The translations under genes and the position numbers were made by a program. From the NCBI GenBank assembly GCA_022071975.1, contig JAJVIO010000037.1, forward strand, positions 1 to 46,226: a DNA stretch of 46,226 bases. Direction: 5' to 3'. Positions 24,756-33,559 of the stretch are shown here, in pieces. How positions within the stretch are numbered: position 1 is the first letter of the stretch; the number at the start of each line of letters is the position of its first letter. Source of the stretch: Planctomycetota bacterium (GTDB lineage Bacteria; Planctomycetota; UBA8742; UBA2392). The notes beneath the pieces are model-generated. The model was not told where the DNA came from. It searched no databases and was given only the letters and a program-made list of their open reading frames with translations.

Positions 24756-26500
24756 TAGCCGGCCGGCGCAAGCTGAAGTGTCAAAGCCGCCTCGCGCCGC
24801 GCGGGCACAGCCAGGCTGCCCTCGAGCACGCTGCCGTCCGCGAGCTGCACTTTCACCCTGTACACGGCCGGGGGCACGTCGGGGATGCGCACGCGCCCAA
24901 GCTCGTCGCTGGAAGCCTCGAAGGCCAGGCGCTCATCGAACAGCATGGCCACGGGCTCAAGGTCGAGTTTGCGGCCTTCGTGCACCAGCTCGAAGGTGAG
25001 GCTGCACAAGGGTTGCAGGGAGGCGTCAAGGTCGCGGCGCTGGTCGCCCTCGCGCAACTCGCCCACCTTGATGACCGCCGGCGCGTAGCCCGGAGCGCTT
25101 ATGCGCACCACGGCGTCCTGGAGCGGCGGGTTGGCCAGCAGCCAGGCGCCGCCCGGATGATGCTGAAACAGCCCGTCAGGCGCGACGCGATCGAAGGGCG
25201 TCACCTGCGGCTCTCCGCTCACGCGCATCACGCGCACGTCGAAACCCTCGATGGCGCGGCCGGTCTCGGCGTCGCGGACGAGGCCCGACAGCGAGGTGCT
25301 GACCTGGATGTTCAGCGTGTAATCGGGCTGGTTGATCTTCGCGCCCTCATGGCGCGCCTCGGCTTCACCCAGCTTTGTGGCAATGGTGTACTCAAGGTCG
25401 GCCAGGTACTGGAAGCCGAAGCGGCCGGCAGCATCGGTCACCACGCGGTTGCCGCCCAGCGGGCGCACACCCGAGGTTTCATCGAAGCGTCGCACGCGGT
25501 CTTCGCGGGTGGTCAGGTCCGAACGCGTGAGAACCGGCGCATTGCCGGCCGGGCGCTCGCCGGTGACGGGTTTGCTGGTGACGATCAGCTGCACCACCGC
25601 CCCCGGCACGGGCTGGCCGGCCTGGTCCTGCAGCACGCCGCGTATGTGGTTCTCGTTCTTCAGGCGCAATTCCGCCCAGCCGTAGCTGGTGAGCGTGAGA
25701 TCGACGGGGTTCAGCTCGCGGTTCGCGCCGAAGTACTCGCCCTCTGCGTGCATCGAATAGGCAGCTGACGGCAGCTGCTGGAAGCGGAAACGGCCGGTTT
25801 CATCGGCGAACACCGTGCGCACCAGCTGGCGCCGCGCGATCTCCGGCGCGCGCCCGCGCAGGCTTACGACCTGCACCGGCCCACCCGAGCGCAGGGTGAC
25901 CTTGGCGCCCGGCACCGCCGCGCCGTCTTCGGCCAGTACCTGGCCCTCAAGCACCGCGCCCTGCTGGATCACCAGCTCGGGCATCTCGGCGGCGTCTTCG
26001 GCAATCGTGACCATTTCACCCACCGCGATACCGCCGTCCGGCGTCTCGGCGGCCACGCGCCCCAGCCGCTCGCCTGTCGGCAGCCCGGCCGCCGACGACC
26101 AGGCCAGCAGCCGGTAGTTTCCGGCCGCGTCGCTGTAGCCCGTGCCGCGCATGTCGCGGAGCTGCTGGTCGCCGCTGAAGCTGACGCGGGCGTCCGCGAT
26201 GCCGACGCCTGAATCATTGACCACACGGCCGGAGATGACGAGACGCAACGCCTTGGCAGGCGGCGTGTAGGGCTGGGGCGGGCGCTGGGTGGTGACGGGG
26301 TCGGGTTCGACGCGCGCGGGGTCGAAATCGGCGGGGTTGAGCCGCAAGGGCGCCGCGTTGCCGGGAGCGCGGGCATTCGCGTCGTTGCCGGGGGGCGGCG
26401 TGGGGCGCGGGCCGTCGGACGGCCAAAGCAGCCAGGCGGCTAACACGGCGCCCAGTACCAGGACCAGCGCGGCGACAGGAACAACCAGTTTCTGACCCAT
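24755..26500 (-). CDS. Membrane-anchored carboxypeptidase-regulatory-like repeat protein
   Basis: A 581-residue protein with an N-terminal membrane helix (VVPVAALVLVLGAVLAAWLL) and a Pro/Asn-rich linker. About four to five beta-sandwich domains of the carboxypeptidase D regulatory type follow, each with a pattern such as LVISGRVVNDSGVGIADARV then DAAGNYRLL, or LEGQVLAEDGAAVPGAKVTL then DETGRFRFQQL. These domains act as structural or adhesive modules outside the cytoplasm. GGAG lies upstream of ATG 26500; the frame runs further back but only through the acyltransferase gene. Placement beside an acyltransferase and a lipase-like lipoprotein suggests envelope function (inference). Confidence 0.85.
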   Translation of the reverse strand: MGQKLVVPVAALVLVLGAVLAAWLLWPSDGPRPTPPPGNDANARAPGNAAPLRLNPADFDPARVEPDPVTTQRPPQPYTPPAKALRLVISGRVVNDSGVGIADARVSFSGDQQLRDMRGTGYSDAAGNYRLLAWSSAAGLPTGERLGRVAAETPDGGIAVGEMVTIAEDAAEMPELVIQQGAVLEGQVLAEDGAAVPGAKVTLRSGGPVQVVSLRGRAPEIARRQLVRTVFADETGRFRFQQLPSAAYSMHAEGEYFGANRELNPVDLTLTSYGWAELRLKNENHIRGVLQDQAGQPVPGAVVQLIVTSKPVTGERPAGNAPVLTRSDLTTREDRVRRFDETSGVRPLGGNRVVTDAAGRFGFQYLADLEYTIATKLGEAEARHEGAKINQPDYTLNIQVSTSLSGLVRDAETGRAIEGFDVRVMRVSGEPQVTPFDRVAPDGLFQHHPGGAWLLANPPLQDAVVRISAPGYAPAVIKVGELREGDQRRDLDASLQPLCSLTFELVHEGRKLDLEPVAMLFDERLAFEASSDELGRVRIPDVPPAVYRVKVQLADGSVLEGSLAVPARREAALTLQLAPAG

Positions 26501-26568
26501 CTTCGTCTCCGGAACCGAAGATAAGGCCCCAAGCATAGTACGGCCAGCCCGCGCCGGGGATGGAAATG

Positions 26569-27429
26569 CTATTCCTCGAAGTGGCGGCCTTCGAGGTCGA
26601 TGTGCGGGCGGCGTTTCAGCAGCTCGCCCGGCTTGGGCTTCGGGATTTGCAAGGAAACGCGGGTGTTCGCGTCGGCCCAGTCTGTGAGAGCCTGAAGGCG
26701 CTGCTCCAGCTCGCGACGGGCGCGGGCAATGGCGCGGGCGTCGGCGTCCTGCGGCACAGTCAGCGGCTCGCCGAAGCGGAACTGCAGCCTGGAGAAGGGC
26801 AGCGGCAGCATCAACTGGTCCCAGCTGCGGTGCAGCTGCGCCACGCTGCTGCCCGCCCAGGTCAGGGGCACGATGGGCAGGCCGGTGGCCTTGGCCAGCA
26901 TCAGGCAGCCCGGCTTGAGGCGGTAGCGCGGGCCGCGCGGGCCGTCGCCCACAGTGGCGATGCTGGCGCCCTGGGACGCCGCGGCAACGCCGCCGCGCAG
27001 GGCCCGGGCCGCGTCGCGCGAGCTTGAGCCGCGGATCACCATGCCGCCGTTTTCGCGGATCGGGCGGGCCAGGAACTCTCCGTCCTTGCTGGCGGACACG
27101 ATGCTGTCGGCCCGGAAGCGCGGGTCGCGCCGCGCGATGGCATCCAGGTAGGCAAAGAAAGCAGGCACCCGGTTGTGCCACAGCACGAAGATGAAGTTGC
27201 GGCGGCACAGCAGCAGGTCTTGCCGAAACGCCCGGTCGCCATCTGATTCCCAGCGGCAGGTGTCGGTCCAGACCCGCACGCACAGGCGCGCCACGGCCGA
27301 GGCCGCTCCGAAACCAAGCCGCTCCTTGAGCGTGAAGTCGGCGCGCCGGCGCTGCCCGTAGTGGCGGAAACTCAGCCACTCGTACCAGGGATCCTCCGCA
27401 ACTTTAACGCTTGCGACTGACACACCCAC
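26569..27429 (-). CDS. Lysophospholipid acyltransferase family protein (DUF374)
   Basis: A member of the LPLAT superfamily, DUF374 branch, likely adding an acyl chain to lipid A or a lysophospholipid. FVLWHNRVPAFFAYL replaces the HX4D box. SASKDGEFLARPIRENGG, GSSSRDAARALRGG and DGPRGPRYRLKPGCLMLAK follow in family order, with LPIVPLTWAGSS near the end. It is about 286 residues. The start is uncertain: GTG codons at 27429 and 27423 are the best candidates because the divergent ogt gene begins at 27472. It is the first gene of the leftward cluster. Confidence 0.85.
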   Translation of the reverse strand: MGVSVASVKVAEDPWYEWLSFRHYGQRRRADFTLKERLGFGAASAVARLCVRVWTDTCRWESDGDRAFRQDLLLCRRNFIFVLWHNRVPAFFAYLDAIARRDPRFRADSIVSASKDGEFLARPIRENGGMVIRGSSSRDAARALRGGVAAASQGASIATVGDGPRGPRYRLKPGCLMLAKATGLPIVPLTWAGSSVAQLHRSWDQLMLPLPFSRLQFRFGEPLTVPQDADARAIARARRELEQRLQALTDWADANTRVSLQIPKPKPGELLKRRPHIDLEGRHFEE

Positions 27430-27471
27430 CTCGCTTAGACTCCGCCCAGACAGTTTGCCGGGAGCCGCGCC

Positions 27472-27990
27472 ATGCACAACCGCCTTGCCGTCGCCTACCT
27501 GGATTCTCCTCTCGGCGAGCTGGGCCTCGCGGCCGGCGAACACGGGCTGATGGCCGTAAGCCTGGGGCAGGGCCTTGAGCACAGCCTGCCGGCGTTACTG
27601 GGCGGCCGCCGTGACCAGGGGCGCGGGCGCTACAACCCCTTCGAGCTTGTCGAGCACGCCTGCGCGCAGATCGTGGAGTACCTGCTGAGCGCGCGGGAAA
27701 AGTTCGAGATTCCGCTTGACCTGTCAAGTGGCACGGAGTTCCAGCGCGCCGTGTGGCGCCGCCTGGGCAAACAGCGCTTCGGGCAGGCAATCAGCTACGC
27801 CGAACTGGCCGATGCCGTGGGCCGCCCCGGCGCCACGCGCGCCGTGGGCAACGCGGTGGGGGCCAACCCCCTGCCGATCGTGATCCCCTGCCACCGGGTG
27901 CTGGCCGCGGGCGGCAAGCTGGGCGGCTTCAGCGGCGGGCTGAGGCGCAAGCGCCAGCTGCTGAAGATCGAGGGCATCGGCTGGAAGTAA
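27472..27990 (+). CDS. ogt: Methylated-DNA-protein cysteine methyltransferase
   Basis: Suicide repair enzyme that removes alkyl groups from O6-alkylguanine onto its own Cys. The active site IVIPCHRVLA (Cys ~141) is intact. FQRAVWRRL, ISYAELADAVGRPGATRAVGNA (recognition helix) and GGFSGGLRRKRQLL follow the family order. At 172 residues it is the Ogt type without an Ada domain. GGGAG is upstream of the ATG. It is divergent from the LPLAT gene with only ~42 bp between them, so their promoters must overlap. A REP-like palindrome follows 12 bases after the stop. Confidence 0.96.
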   Translation: MHNRLAVAYLDSPLGELGLAAGEHGLMAVSLGQGLEHSLPALLGGRRDQGRGRYNPFELVEHACAQIVEYLLSAREKFEIPLDLSSGTEFQRAVWRRLGKQRFGQAISYAELADAVGRPGATRAVGNAVGANPLPIVIPCHRVLAAGGKLGGFSGGLRRKRQLLKIEGIGWK

Positions 27991-28001
27991 CGGGTGTTAT
28001 C

Positions 28002-28028
28002 GGGACAGGCGCCAAAGGCGCCTGTCCC
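28002..28028. repeat. REP-like palindrome, family GGACAGGC (second copy)
   Basis: GGGACAGGCGCC, loop AAA, GGCGCCTGTCCC, a perfect 12-bp stem. It is the same family as 367-391, with one compensated base pair. It lies between the convergent ogt and methyltransferase stops and could serve as a bidirectional hairpin. Confidence 0.88.
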
Positions 28029-28038
28029 GTAACGTGGT

Positions 28039-28863
28039 TCATTCCGGCTTGAACACCAGCAGCCTCTCGCCCGATGGCTCCGCTTCGTGGTGCGCGGGCC
28101 GGGCCGGATCGGTACAGGCGGCAAGCCTGAAACCCTCCAGCCGGCGCAGGGCGTCCAGGTGCTCGGGCTTCCAGACCCGCAAGTCGTAGCTTTCCACGAT
28201 GCGCCGGGGCCAGTCGCCGCCGCGGGTCTCAACCGTGCGGCGGATGTGCTGGCTGTGGCTTTCGGGCTCGTCCCGCAGCAGCTCGTAGTGAATACGTGCC
28301 TGGCCTCCGGGAACCTCGCGCCAGGGCGTGCGCCACAGGGTGGCCGGCAGGCGCGGCGGCAGGGGGGCCTCGAAGTTGAGCAACAGGATCACCGCGCCGC
28401 GGTCGCTGAGGTGGCGGCGGAAGGTGCCGATCCAGCGGGCCAGCGTATCGACGTCCGGCAGCAGCGAGGTAACGCCGCTGGCCTCCAGGATCACGTCGAA
28501 AGGCTGCTCGAATGCCAGCTCGAACATGTCGCCCAGCACGGTGTGCGCGCCGGTGGTTTCGCGGGTGTAGTCGACCATCTCCGGGCAGTTGTCATTGCCC
28601 GCCAGCCTTGAGGCTTCCGCGGCAAAAGGCCGCAGCCAGTTGCCGGGCCCGCAGGCCGGGTCGAGGATCGACCAGGGGCCCTCGCCGACGAAGCGGCCCA
28701 TCAGGGCGCGGACGGCCGTGATGTCCTCGTCATCGGGGGTCTTGAGAGTGTCGTAGAGAGCGGGGAAGCGATAGAGGTTTAAGGGTTCCTCTTCGGGGGC
28801 TTCCGTGGGTCCCGAAGGGGCGTCGGCTGCCAGGGGCAGTCCGACTTCCCGGTGCGCAGACAC
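28039..28863 (-). CDS. SAM-dependent class I methyltransferase
   Basis: A 274-residue protein with the class I AdoMet-binding motif ILDPACGPGNWLRPFA, motif II-like GNDNCPEMVDYTRE, and PFDVILEASGVTSLL. The N-terminal LNLYRFPALYDTL resembles small-molecule methyltransferases, and the substrate cannot be inferred. I chose GTG 28863 because GGAG lies 7 bases upstream; a longer frame starting TTG at 28935 has no ribosome site. It has no clear operon partner; fur lies 234 bp upstream on the same strand with a palindrome dimer between. Confidence 0.8.
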   Translation of the reverse strand: MSAHREVGLPLAADAPSGPTEAPEEEPLNLYRFPALYDTLKTPDDEDITAVRALMGRFVGEGPWSILDPACGPGNWLRPFAAEASRLAGNDNCPEMVDYTRETTGAHTVLGDMFELAFEQPFDVILEASGVTSLLPDVDTLARWIGTFRRHLSDRGAVILLLNFEAPLPPRLPATLWRTPWREVPGGQARIHYELLRDEPESHSQHIRRTVETRGGDWPRRIVESYDLRVWKPEHLDALRRLEGFRLAACTDPARPAHHEAEPSGERLLVFKPE

Positions 28864-29097
28864 GCTGTGTCTCCGAACGAACAACTGCCGGCCTCTGCAC
28901 GCGCAGAACGCCGACAGCCGAATCAACGCCGCCAATTAACACAATGGCAACGAGCAAACGCCAAGAGAAATTCCGGATTCTGGTCGGACAGCGGGTGCCG
29001 CGGCTTGGTTGACCCAGGCAACCCAGGGGTTATCCACCGGAGCTTTCCTGGGTCGAGGACGGGGACAGTCCCCAAACGCGGGGATAGTCCCCTTTGC
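28864..29097. other. Gene-free stretch between methyltransferase and fur
   Basis: Contains a less GC-rich part around 28935-28985 that may carry the methyltransferase promoter. It also has inverted words ACCCAGG (from 29010) and CCTGGGT (around 29047), and a palindrome dimer at 29061-29092. I see no ORF I would defend. Confidence 0.4.
29061..29092. repeat. 19-bp tandem dimer of GGGGACWGTCCCC palindromes (after fur)
   Basis: On the fur strand the order is GGGGACTATCCCC, a GCGTTT spacer, then GGGGACTGTCCCC, starting 19 bases apart. It matches the dimer after ccmB. It lies 5 bases after the fur stop codon. Confidence 0.9.
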
Positions 29098-29580
29098 TTA
29101 TCGGTTGCCCTTGGCCCAGCAGTCGGCGCAGATGCCGAAAATTTTCTGGCTGTGGTGGGTGGCGTGAAAGCCGTGGCTGGCTGCTACTTTGTCCTGCAGC
29201 TTTTCCATGTCGGCGTTGAAGAACTCGAAGATCTTGCTGCACGCCGTGCAGATCAGGTGGTCGTGGTGCTGGCGCCCCTCCGACAGCTCGTACACCTTGT
29301 GGCTGTCGCCGAACTGGTGCTCCTCTACTATGCCGGCCTCCACCATCACCGACAGCGAGCGGTAGACCGTGGCTTTGCTCACGCGCGGGCGCTGGTCCCG
29401 GAACTGGTCCACCAGGTCGTCGGCCGTGAAATGGGTTTTGTCCATCTCGAGGATTTTTTCGAGGATCTGGCGGCGCTGACTGGTGAGCTTGAGGGTTTTT
29501 TTCTGCAGGAAGGACTCGAACTTGTCGAGCAGCCCGTCGATGTCGAGGGTGGGCGATTTGCGGATGCTGGATCGCGCCAT
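29098..29580 (-). CDS. Fur-family metal-responsive repressor
   Basis: A 160-residue regulator of the Fur/Zur/PerR family. The winged helix is at ~30-95 (LTSQRRQILEKILE, then VSKATVYRSLSVMVEAGIV). The dimer domain has the metal site HHDH (105-108), and the structural zinc pairs are Cys111/Cys114 (CTAC) and Cys151/Cys154 (CADC). These fit a true Fur, although Zur or PerR cannot be excluded. It lies 19 bp downstream of rbfA on the same strand and is probably co-transcribed. A 19-bp palindrome dimer follows the stop. Confidence 0.93.
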   Translation of the reverse strand: MARSSIRKSPTLDIDGLLDKFESFLQKKTLKLTSQRRQILEKILEMDKTHFTADDLVDQFRDQRPRVSKATVYRSLSVMVEAGIVEEHQFGDSHKVYELSEGRQHHDHLICTACSKIFEFFNADMEKLQDKVAASHGFHATHHSQKIFGICADCWAKGNR

Positions 29581-29599
29581 GCGTGGTCCCGGCCCGTGG

Positions 29600-29983
29600 T
29601 TACTCTTCCGAGTCGCTGCCTTGCCCCTTGGCGTCTGCCTCTAACGCCTCGTCAATGAGCTTAGACACCTCGACGCCCTTTTCAATCGAATCGTCATAGA
29701 TGAAATCGAGGTGCGGGGTGGTGCGGATCTCGAGCTCAGAGGCCACGCGCTTCTGGATGAAGCCCCGGGCGCTCTCAATGAAGCGCTCGGCCGTGCGGCG
29801 GTCGGCCTCGGTGCCGAGCACGGACCAGTAGACGCGTGCGTGGGAAAGGTCCTTGCTGACCTTGACCTGCGTGATGGATATGACACCTTTCAGGCGGGGA
29901 TCTTTAAGCTCGGCCAGAAACAGCGAGGCAATATCTTGCCTCAAACGGCTCTGAATTCGTTGAATACGACGAGGATCAGCCAT
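29600..29983 (-). CDS. rbfA: Ribosome-binding factor A
   Basis: Small KH-domain protein that helps 30S subunit maturation. It is 127 residues, starting MADPRRIQRIQSRLRQDIA, with LKDPRLKGVISITQVKVSKD and SHARVYWSVLG, then the RTTPHLDFIYDDS motif. Length and order are normal. The usual neighbours infB, nusA and truB are absent; fur follows instead. It is divergent from the peptide transporter operon across 96 bp. Confidence 0.95.
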   Translation of the reverse strand: MADPRRIQRIQSRLRQDIASLFLAELKDPRLKGVISITQVKVSKDLSHARVYWSVLGTEADRRTAERFIESARGFIQKRVASELEIRTTPHLDFIYDDSIEKGVEVSKLIDEALEADAKGQGSDSEE

Positions 29984-30079
29984 AAAACCCCAGACTCGCG
30001 GACGCGTTGAGCGTCCGTAAAGGAAGCGGATTCGGGCACAGCAAAGCAAACCCCCGAACATCCGCCAGAGGTGGTACCC

Positions 30080-32542
30080 ATGTGGATCAAACGTTCCCTG
30101 GTAATCCTGCCGATCGTGCTGATCGGTTTCCTGGTCCAATCCGTGTTCTGGGTACCGGGGGTTGAGACGGTCGCCGACAACGAGAGCCGCCTCGACCGCC
30201 TGATCTTCTACATGGGCGCCAACCCCGAGGACATGAACCCCTGGACCAGCACCAAGACCACCGACAGCACCATCAGCGAATACCTGACGGAAGGCCTGCT
30301 GCGCATCAACCAGAACTACGAGACCGAGCCCTGGATCGCCGACCCGGTCACCGTGCAACACTCCATGACCTTCCGGGTGCCCGCCGGGCAGAGCGTCGCG
30401 CAGGTCGAAACCCTGCTGCGCCAGAAGTACGGCGAGAAACTGCGCGAGTTCAGCGTGGCCTCCGATGCCGGGGAGTTCGCTCTTGACCTCAAGACCCTGA
30501 AGCCCGCGGCTGAAGGTGCTGAGCACGTGTTCCGCTTTGCCAAGCCTGCCAAGGTGAAGGTGCTGCTGGCCCCGACGCCCAAGAAGGGCAAGATCGTCAG
30601 CGCCATTGAGCCCGAGTTCGACAAGCGCCTTGAGGAATGGCTGGGCACATCGCCATTTGCCGCCTGGCAGGCGGACAAGCTGCTGGCCGACGCACGGGAA
30701 TCAACCACGGAAGAAGTCCGCGCCGGGCTGGACGACGCCAAGCTCAAGGCAGCCATTGAGGAGATGCTGGCGGCCGACGGACCCGACATCGCCCACTCGC
30801 CCATCGTCGATTTCCAGATCCAGAAGGGCATCCACTGGACCGACGGCCCGTTCTTCGATCCCGCCGAGCTGAAGGACCCAAAGACCGGCAAAGAGCGCGA
30901 GTACTTCGGCGACCCGGCCGGGCCGTTCTGGGTGAAGGGCCCCGAGGTTCAGGCGCGCGACGCGAAGATGACCTTCGACTACCTGAAGGACGTCAACTTC
31001 AACAGCCCGCGCCGTTCCAGCTTCACCAGTATTGAAGAAACCCGCATTTTCGCGGACGACCCTTACCACTTCCAGGTTGTCTACAGCGAACTGTACTCGC
31101 CGGCGCTGGGCGATCTGGCCGGCACTCTGCTGCCGTATCACCGCTGGAACCGCGAAGCCTGGACGGAAGAGGCCATCCGCAAGGGACGCGGCCCCGACGA
31201 CATCGGCCAGAAAGTGGCCGAGGGCCTGTCGCAGTGGGACCCGGTGCCCCCCGGCACCTACAACCCGATGCTGCACCTGCCCACCCGCGACCGCGGCTAT
31301 TCGCTGCGTCCCAGCTCGCTGGGCTTCATGGTGATCGAGCCCATGCACGGCGACGCCGTGCCACTTTGGGAAAACGGCAAGATGTGCCGCCTGCGCCGCA
31401 ACGAGTTCTACTGGCAGCGCAAGCCGGAGTACCAGTACATCGATTACTACGTGTTCGACCCCAACATGGGGCGCGAGACGGCCGAGGTTGTGTTCAGCGC
31501 CGGCGGCATCGACATCTACGGCGCGCGCGACTTCCAGGTGCAGCGCTACGAAAAGATGAACGACCGCTACACGGTGATCAAGCGCCAGCCCAACCAGTAC
31601 GAGTACCTGTCATTCAACAACAGCCGCCCGCAGCTGAAAGACCCGCTGGTGCGCAAGGCGCTGTCCATGGCGATCAACGTGGAAGAGATTCTCGAGTACG
31701 TCGTCTACAAGCAGGGCTCGCGCATCAACGGCCCGGCCTACCCGGTACTCCCCTGGTACAACCAGGATCACATGATCACCCACACCTGGCGCACCGACGG
31801 CAAAGACGCCGATGGCAACGTGGTGAAGCGCAAGGGCAAGACCGAGCAGATCAAGTTCCTGCCCTATGACATCGAGGAAGCCCGGGCGCTGCTGCAAGAG
31901 GCCGGCTACAAAGATGTGAACGGCAAGCTGGTCAAGGACGGAGAGCCTTTACGCCTGCAGTTCATCAACAGCTCCGGCGGCGGCCCGCGCAAGAACACTG
32001 CCCTGCTGGCTAAAGAGCAGTGGAGTAAGCTGGGCGTTGATGTGAAGTACGACGAATACGAGTGGAACGTCTTCATCCAGCAGTACGTGATGGCGCTCAA
32101 CTTCGACGTCTGCGTGCTGGGCTGGTCCGGCGGCATCGACTTCGACAGCCGCCAGCTCTGGCACTCCACGGCCTGGCCCACGGCCGGCGGCCTGAACCTC
32201 GCGGCCTACAGCAACCCCAAGGCCGACGAGCTGATGGACAAGATCCTGAAGGTTTACGACTACGACGAGCAGGTGCGCCTGAGCCACCAGATCTTCAGCA
32301 CCATCGCCAACGACTTCCCCTATGTGTTCCTGTATTCGCCGTACTCGACCACCGTGCTGGACGGACGCATCGTGTGGCGCAAAGAGGTGGGCAAGGACGC
32401 GCAGGGCAACCCGATCTTCGAGGACCGCCCCGTGAACCACAAGCACATCAAGGGCGCGCGCTCGAGCCTGGCCTTCTTCTTCCCGGAACTGCTGCGGCGC
32501 GAGGAAGTGCCGACCTGGACCGAACAGGACTTCGAGCGCTAA
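30080..32542 (+). CDS. Oligopeptide-type ABC transporter substrate-binding protein, enlarged
   Basis: Extracytoplasmic binding protein of family 5 (DppA/OppA). Recognisable are MNPWTSTKTTDSTISEYLTEGL, GIHWTDGPFF, the family-5 DAKMTFDYLKDV segment, EYLSFNNSRPQLKDPLVRKA and the C-terminal lobe. At 820 residues it is well above the usual ~500-600. Extra sequence lies around residues 100-240 (charged, including GKIVSAIEPEFDKRLEEWLG), before the first lobe's GIHW motif. The N-terminus is a single hydrophobic helix without a lipobox Cys, so it is membrane-anchored or cleaved. I chose ATG 30080 (AGAGGTGG upstream) over GTG 30071. It heads an operon with two permeases. Confidence 0.92.
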   Translation: MWIKRSLVILPIVLIGFLVQSVFWVPGVETVADNESRLDRLIFYMGANPEDMNPWTSTKTTDSTISEYLTEGLLRINQNYETEPWIADPVTVQHSMTFRVPAGQSVAQVETLLRQKYGEKLREFSVASDAGEFALDLKTLKPAAEGAEHVFRFAKPAKVKVLLAPTPKKGKIVSAIEPEFDKRLEEWLGTSPFAAWQADKLLADARESTTEEVRAGLDDAKLKAAIEEMLAADGPDIAHSPIVDFQIQKGIHWTDGPFFDPAELKDPKTGKEREYFGDPAGPFWVKGPEVQARDAKMTFDYLKDVNFNSPRRSSFTSIEETRIFADDPYHFQVVYSELYSPALGDLAGTLLPYHRWNREAWTEEAIRKGRGPDDIGQKVAEGLSQWDPVPPGTYNPMLHLPTRDRGYSLRPSSLGFMVIEPMHGDAVPLWENGKMCRLRRNEFYWQRKPEYQYIDYYVFDPNMGRETAEVVFSAGGIDIYGARDFQVQRYEKMNDRYTVIKRQPNQYEYLSFNNSRPQLKDPLVRKALSMAINVEEILEYVVYKQGSRINGPAYPVLPWYNQDHMITHTWRTDGKDADGNVVKRKGKTEQIKFLPYDIEEARALLQEAGYKDVNGKLVKDGEPLRLQFINSSGGGPRKNTALLAKEQWSKLGVDVKYDEYEWNVFIQQYVMALNFDVCVLGWSGGIDFDSRQLWHSTAWPTAGGLNLAAYSNPKADELMDKILKVYDYDEQVRLSHQIFSTIANDFPYVFLYSPYSTTVLDGRIVWRKEVGKDAQGNPIFEDRPVNHKHIKGARSSLAFFFPELLRREEVPTWTEQDFER

Positions 32543-32551
32543 GGGGACTCC

Positions 32552-33550
32552 ATGGCTTCATACATACTTCGGCGCTTGCTGCAGATGGGCCTGACCCTGT
32601 TCGTGGTCAGCATCCTGAGCTTCCTGATTGTGGCGCTGTCGCCCGGCGACCCCTACGCCAGCCAGCTCGACCCCAAGAAGACCGACGCCGACAAGGAGCG
32701 TCAGCGTGACTCCGTCGGTTACGACGACCCGGTAGTGCAGAAGTACCTGAACTTTTACGGCGACTTCTTCAGCGACCTCGGCGCCATCGTGACCTTCCGC
32801 GCCGATGAACACGAATGGAAACTCAACAGCTTCACCGCCAAAGAGCCGGTGCTGCCCACCATGTGGCGCAAGATGCTGGTGACCCTGCCGCTGGTGCTGG
32901 TCACCACGCTGGTGGTCTGGACGCTGTCGTTCCCCATCGGCGTGTATTCGGCGCTGCGACGAAACTCGCTGCCGGACCGCGCCATCACAGTGCTGGCCTA
33001 CACGCTGATCGCCTTCCCCGGTTTCTGGATCAGCCTGCTGATCGTTTCTTTCCTTACAAACACGCTGAAAATACCGGTGGTGTCGCCGGAAACCCTGGGC
33101 GTCGAGCTTTCCGGCCCTCGCTGGTTCTTTGACGCCACCTGGCACGTGGCCGTGCCGGCCATCGTCTCTTCGCTGACCGGTGCCGCCGTGCTCACTCGCT
33201 ATGTGAAGGGCCAGATGCTCGAGGTGATGGGCCAGGACTTCATCCGCACCGCCAAGGCCAAAGGCCTCGATAGCGACACGGTCTACTACAAGCACGCCCT
33301 GCGTCCCGCCTCGCTGCCTTTCGTCACCATGCTGGCAGGCCTGCTGCCGAGCCTTTTCGGCGGCTCGGTGGTGTTCGAGGCCATCTTCGCCTGGCCGGGC
33401 CTCGGCCGCTGGGTTTTCGAGGCGGTGTTCTCACGCGACATCTTCATCGTGGTCAGCAGCCTGTTCGTCGGTTCGGCGCTGACCCTGATCGGCATCCTGA
33501 TTTCCGACATCATGCTCAGCGTGGCCGACCCGCGCGTCCGCCTGTCCTAG
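32552..33550 (+). CDS. Oligopeptide-type ABC transporter permease, DppB/OppB type
   Basis: A 332-residue inner membrane permease with six helices. The N-terminus YILRRLLQMGLTLFVVSILS and IVALSPGDPY are typical, and VTLPLVLVTTLVVWTLSFPIGVYSAL is the second helix. The EAA loop that contacts the ATPase reads VMGQDFIRTAKAKGLD then HALRPASLP, and EAIFAWPGLGRWVFEAV and the PRVRL end are also family traits. Length is normal. It is 9 bp from the binding protein gene and 9 bp from the second permease. Confidence 0.95.
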   Translation: MASYILRRLLQMGLTLFVVSILSFLIVALSPGDPYASQLDPKKTDADKERQRDSVGYDDPVVQKYLNFYGDFFSDLGAIVTFRADEHEWKLNSFTAKEPVLPTMWRKMLVTLPLVLVTTLVVWTLSFPIGVYSALRRNSLPDRAITVLAYTLIAFPGFWISLLIVSFLTNTLKIPVVSPETLGVELSGPRWFFDATWHVAVPAIVSSLTGAAVLTRYVKGQMLEVMGQDFIRTAKAKGLDSDTVYYKHALRPASLPFVTMLAGLLPSLFGGSVVFEAIFAWPGLGRWVFEAVFSRDIFIVVSSLFVGSALTLIGILISDIMLSVADPRVRLS

Positions 33551-33559
33551 GAGAGAACG

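Noticed and set aside
26501-27379. Extension of the carboxypeptidase-regulatory protein to 874 residues
   Set aside because: The extra part is an out-of-frame reading of the LPLAT acyltransferase; ATG 26500 has a good ribosome site followed by a membrane helix.
29984-30526. Long N-terminal extension of rbfA
   Set aside because: It runs antisense through the binding-protein gene, and RbfA homology starts at MADPRR, 29983.
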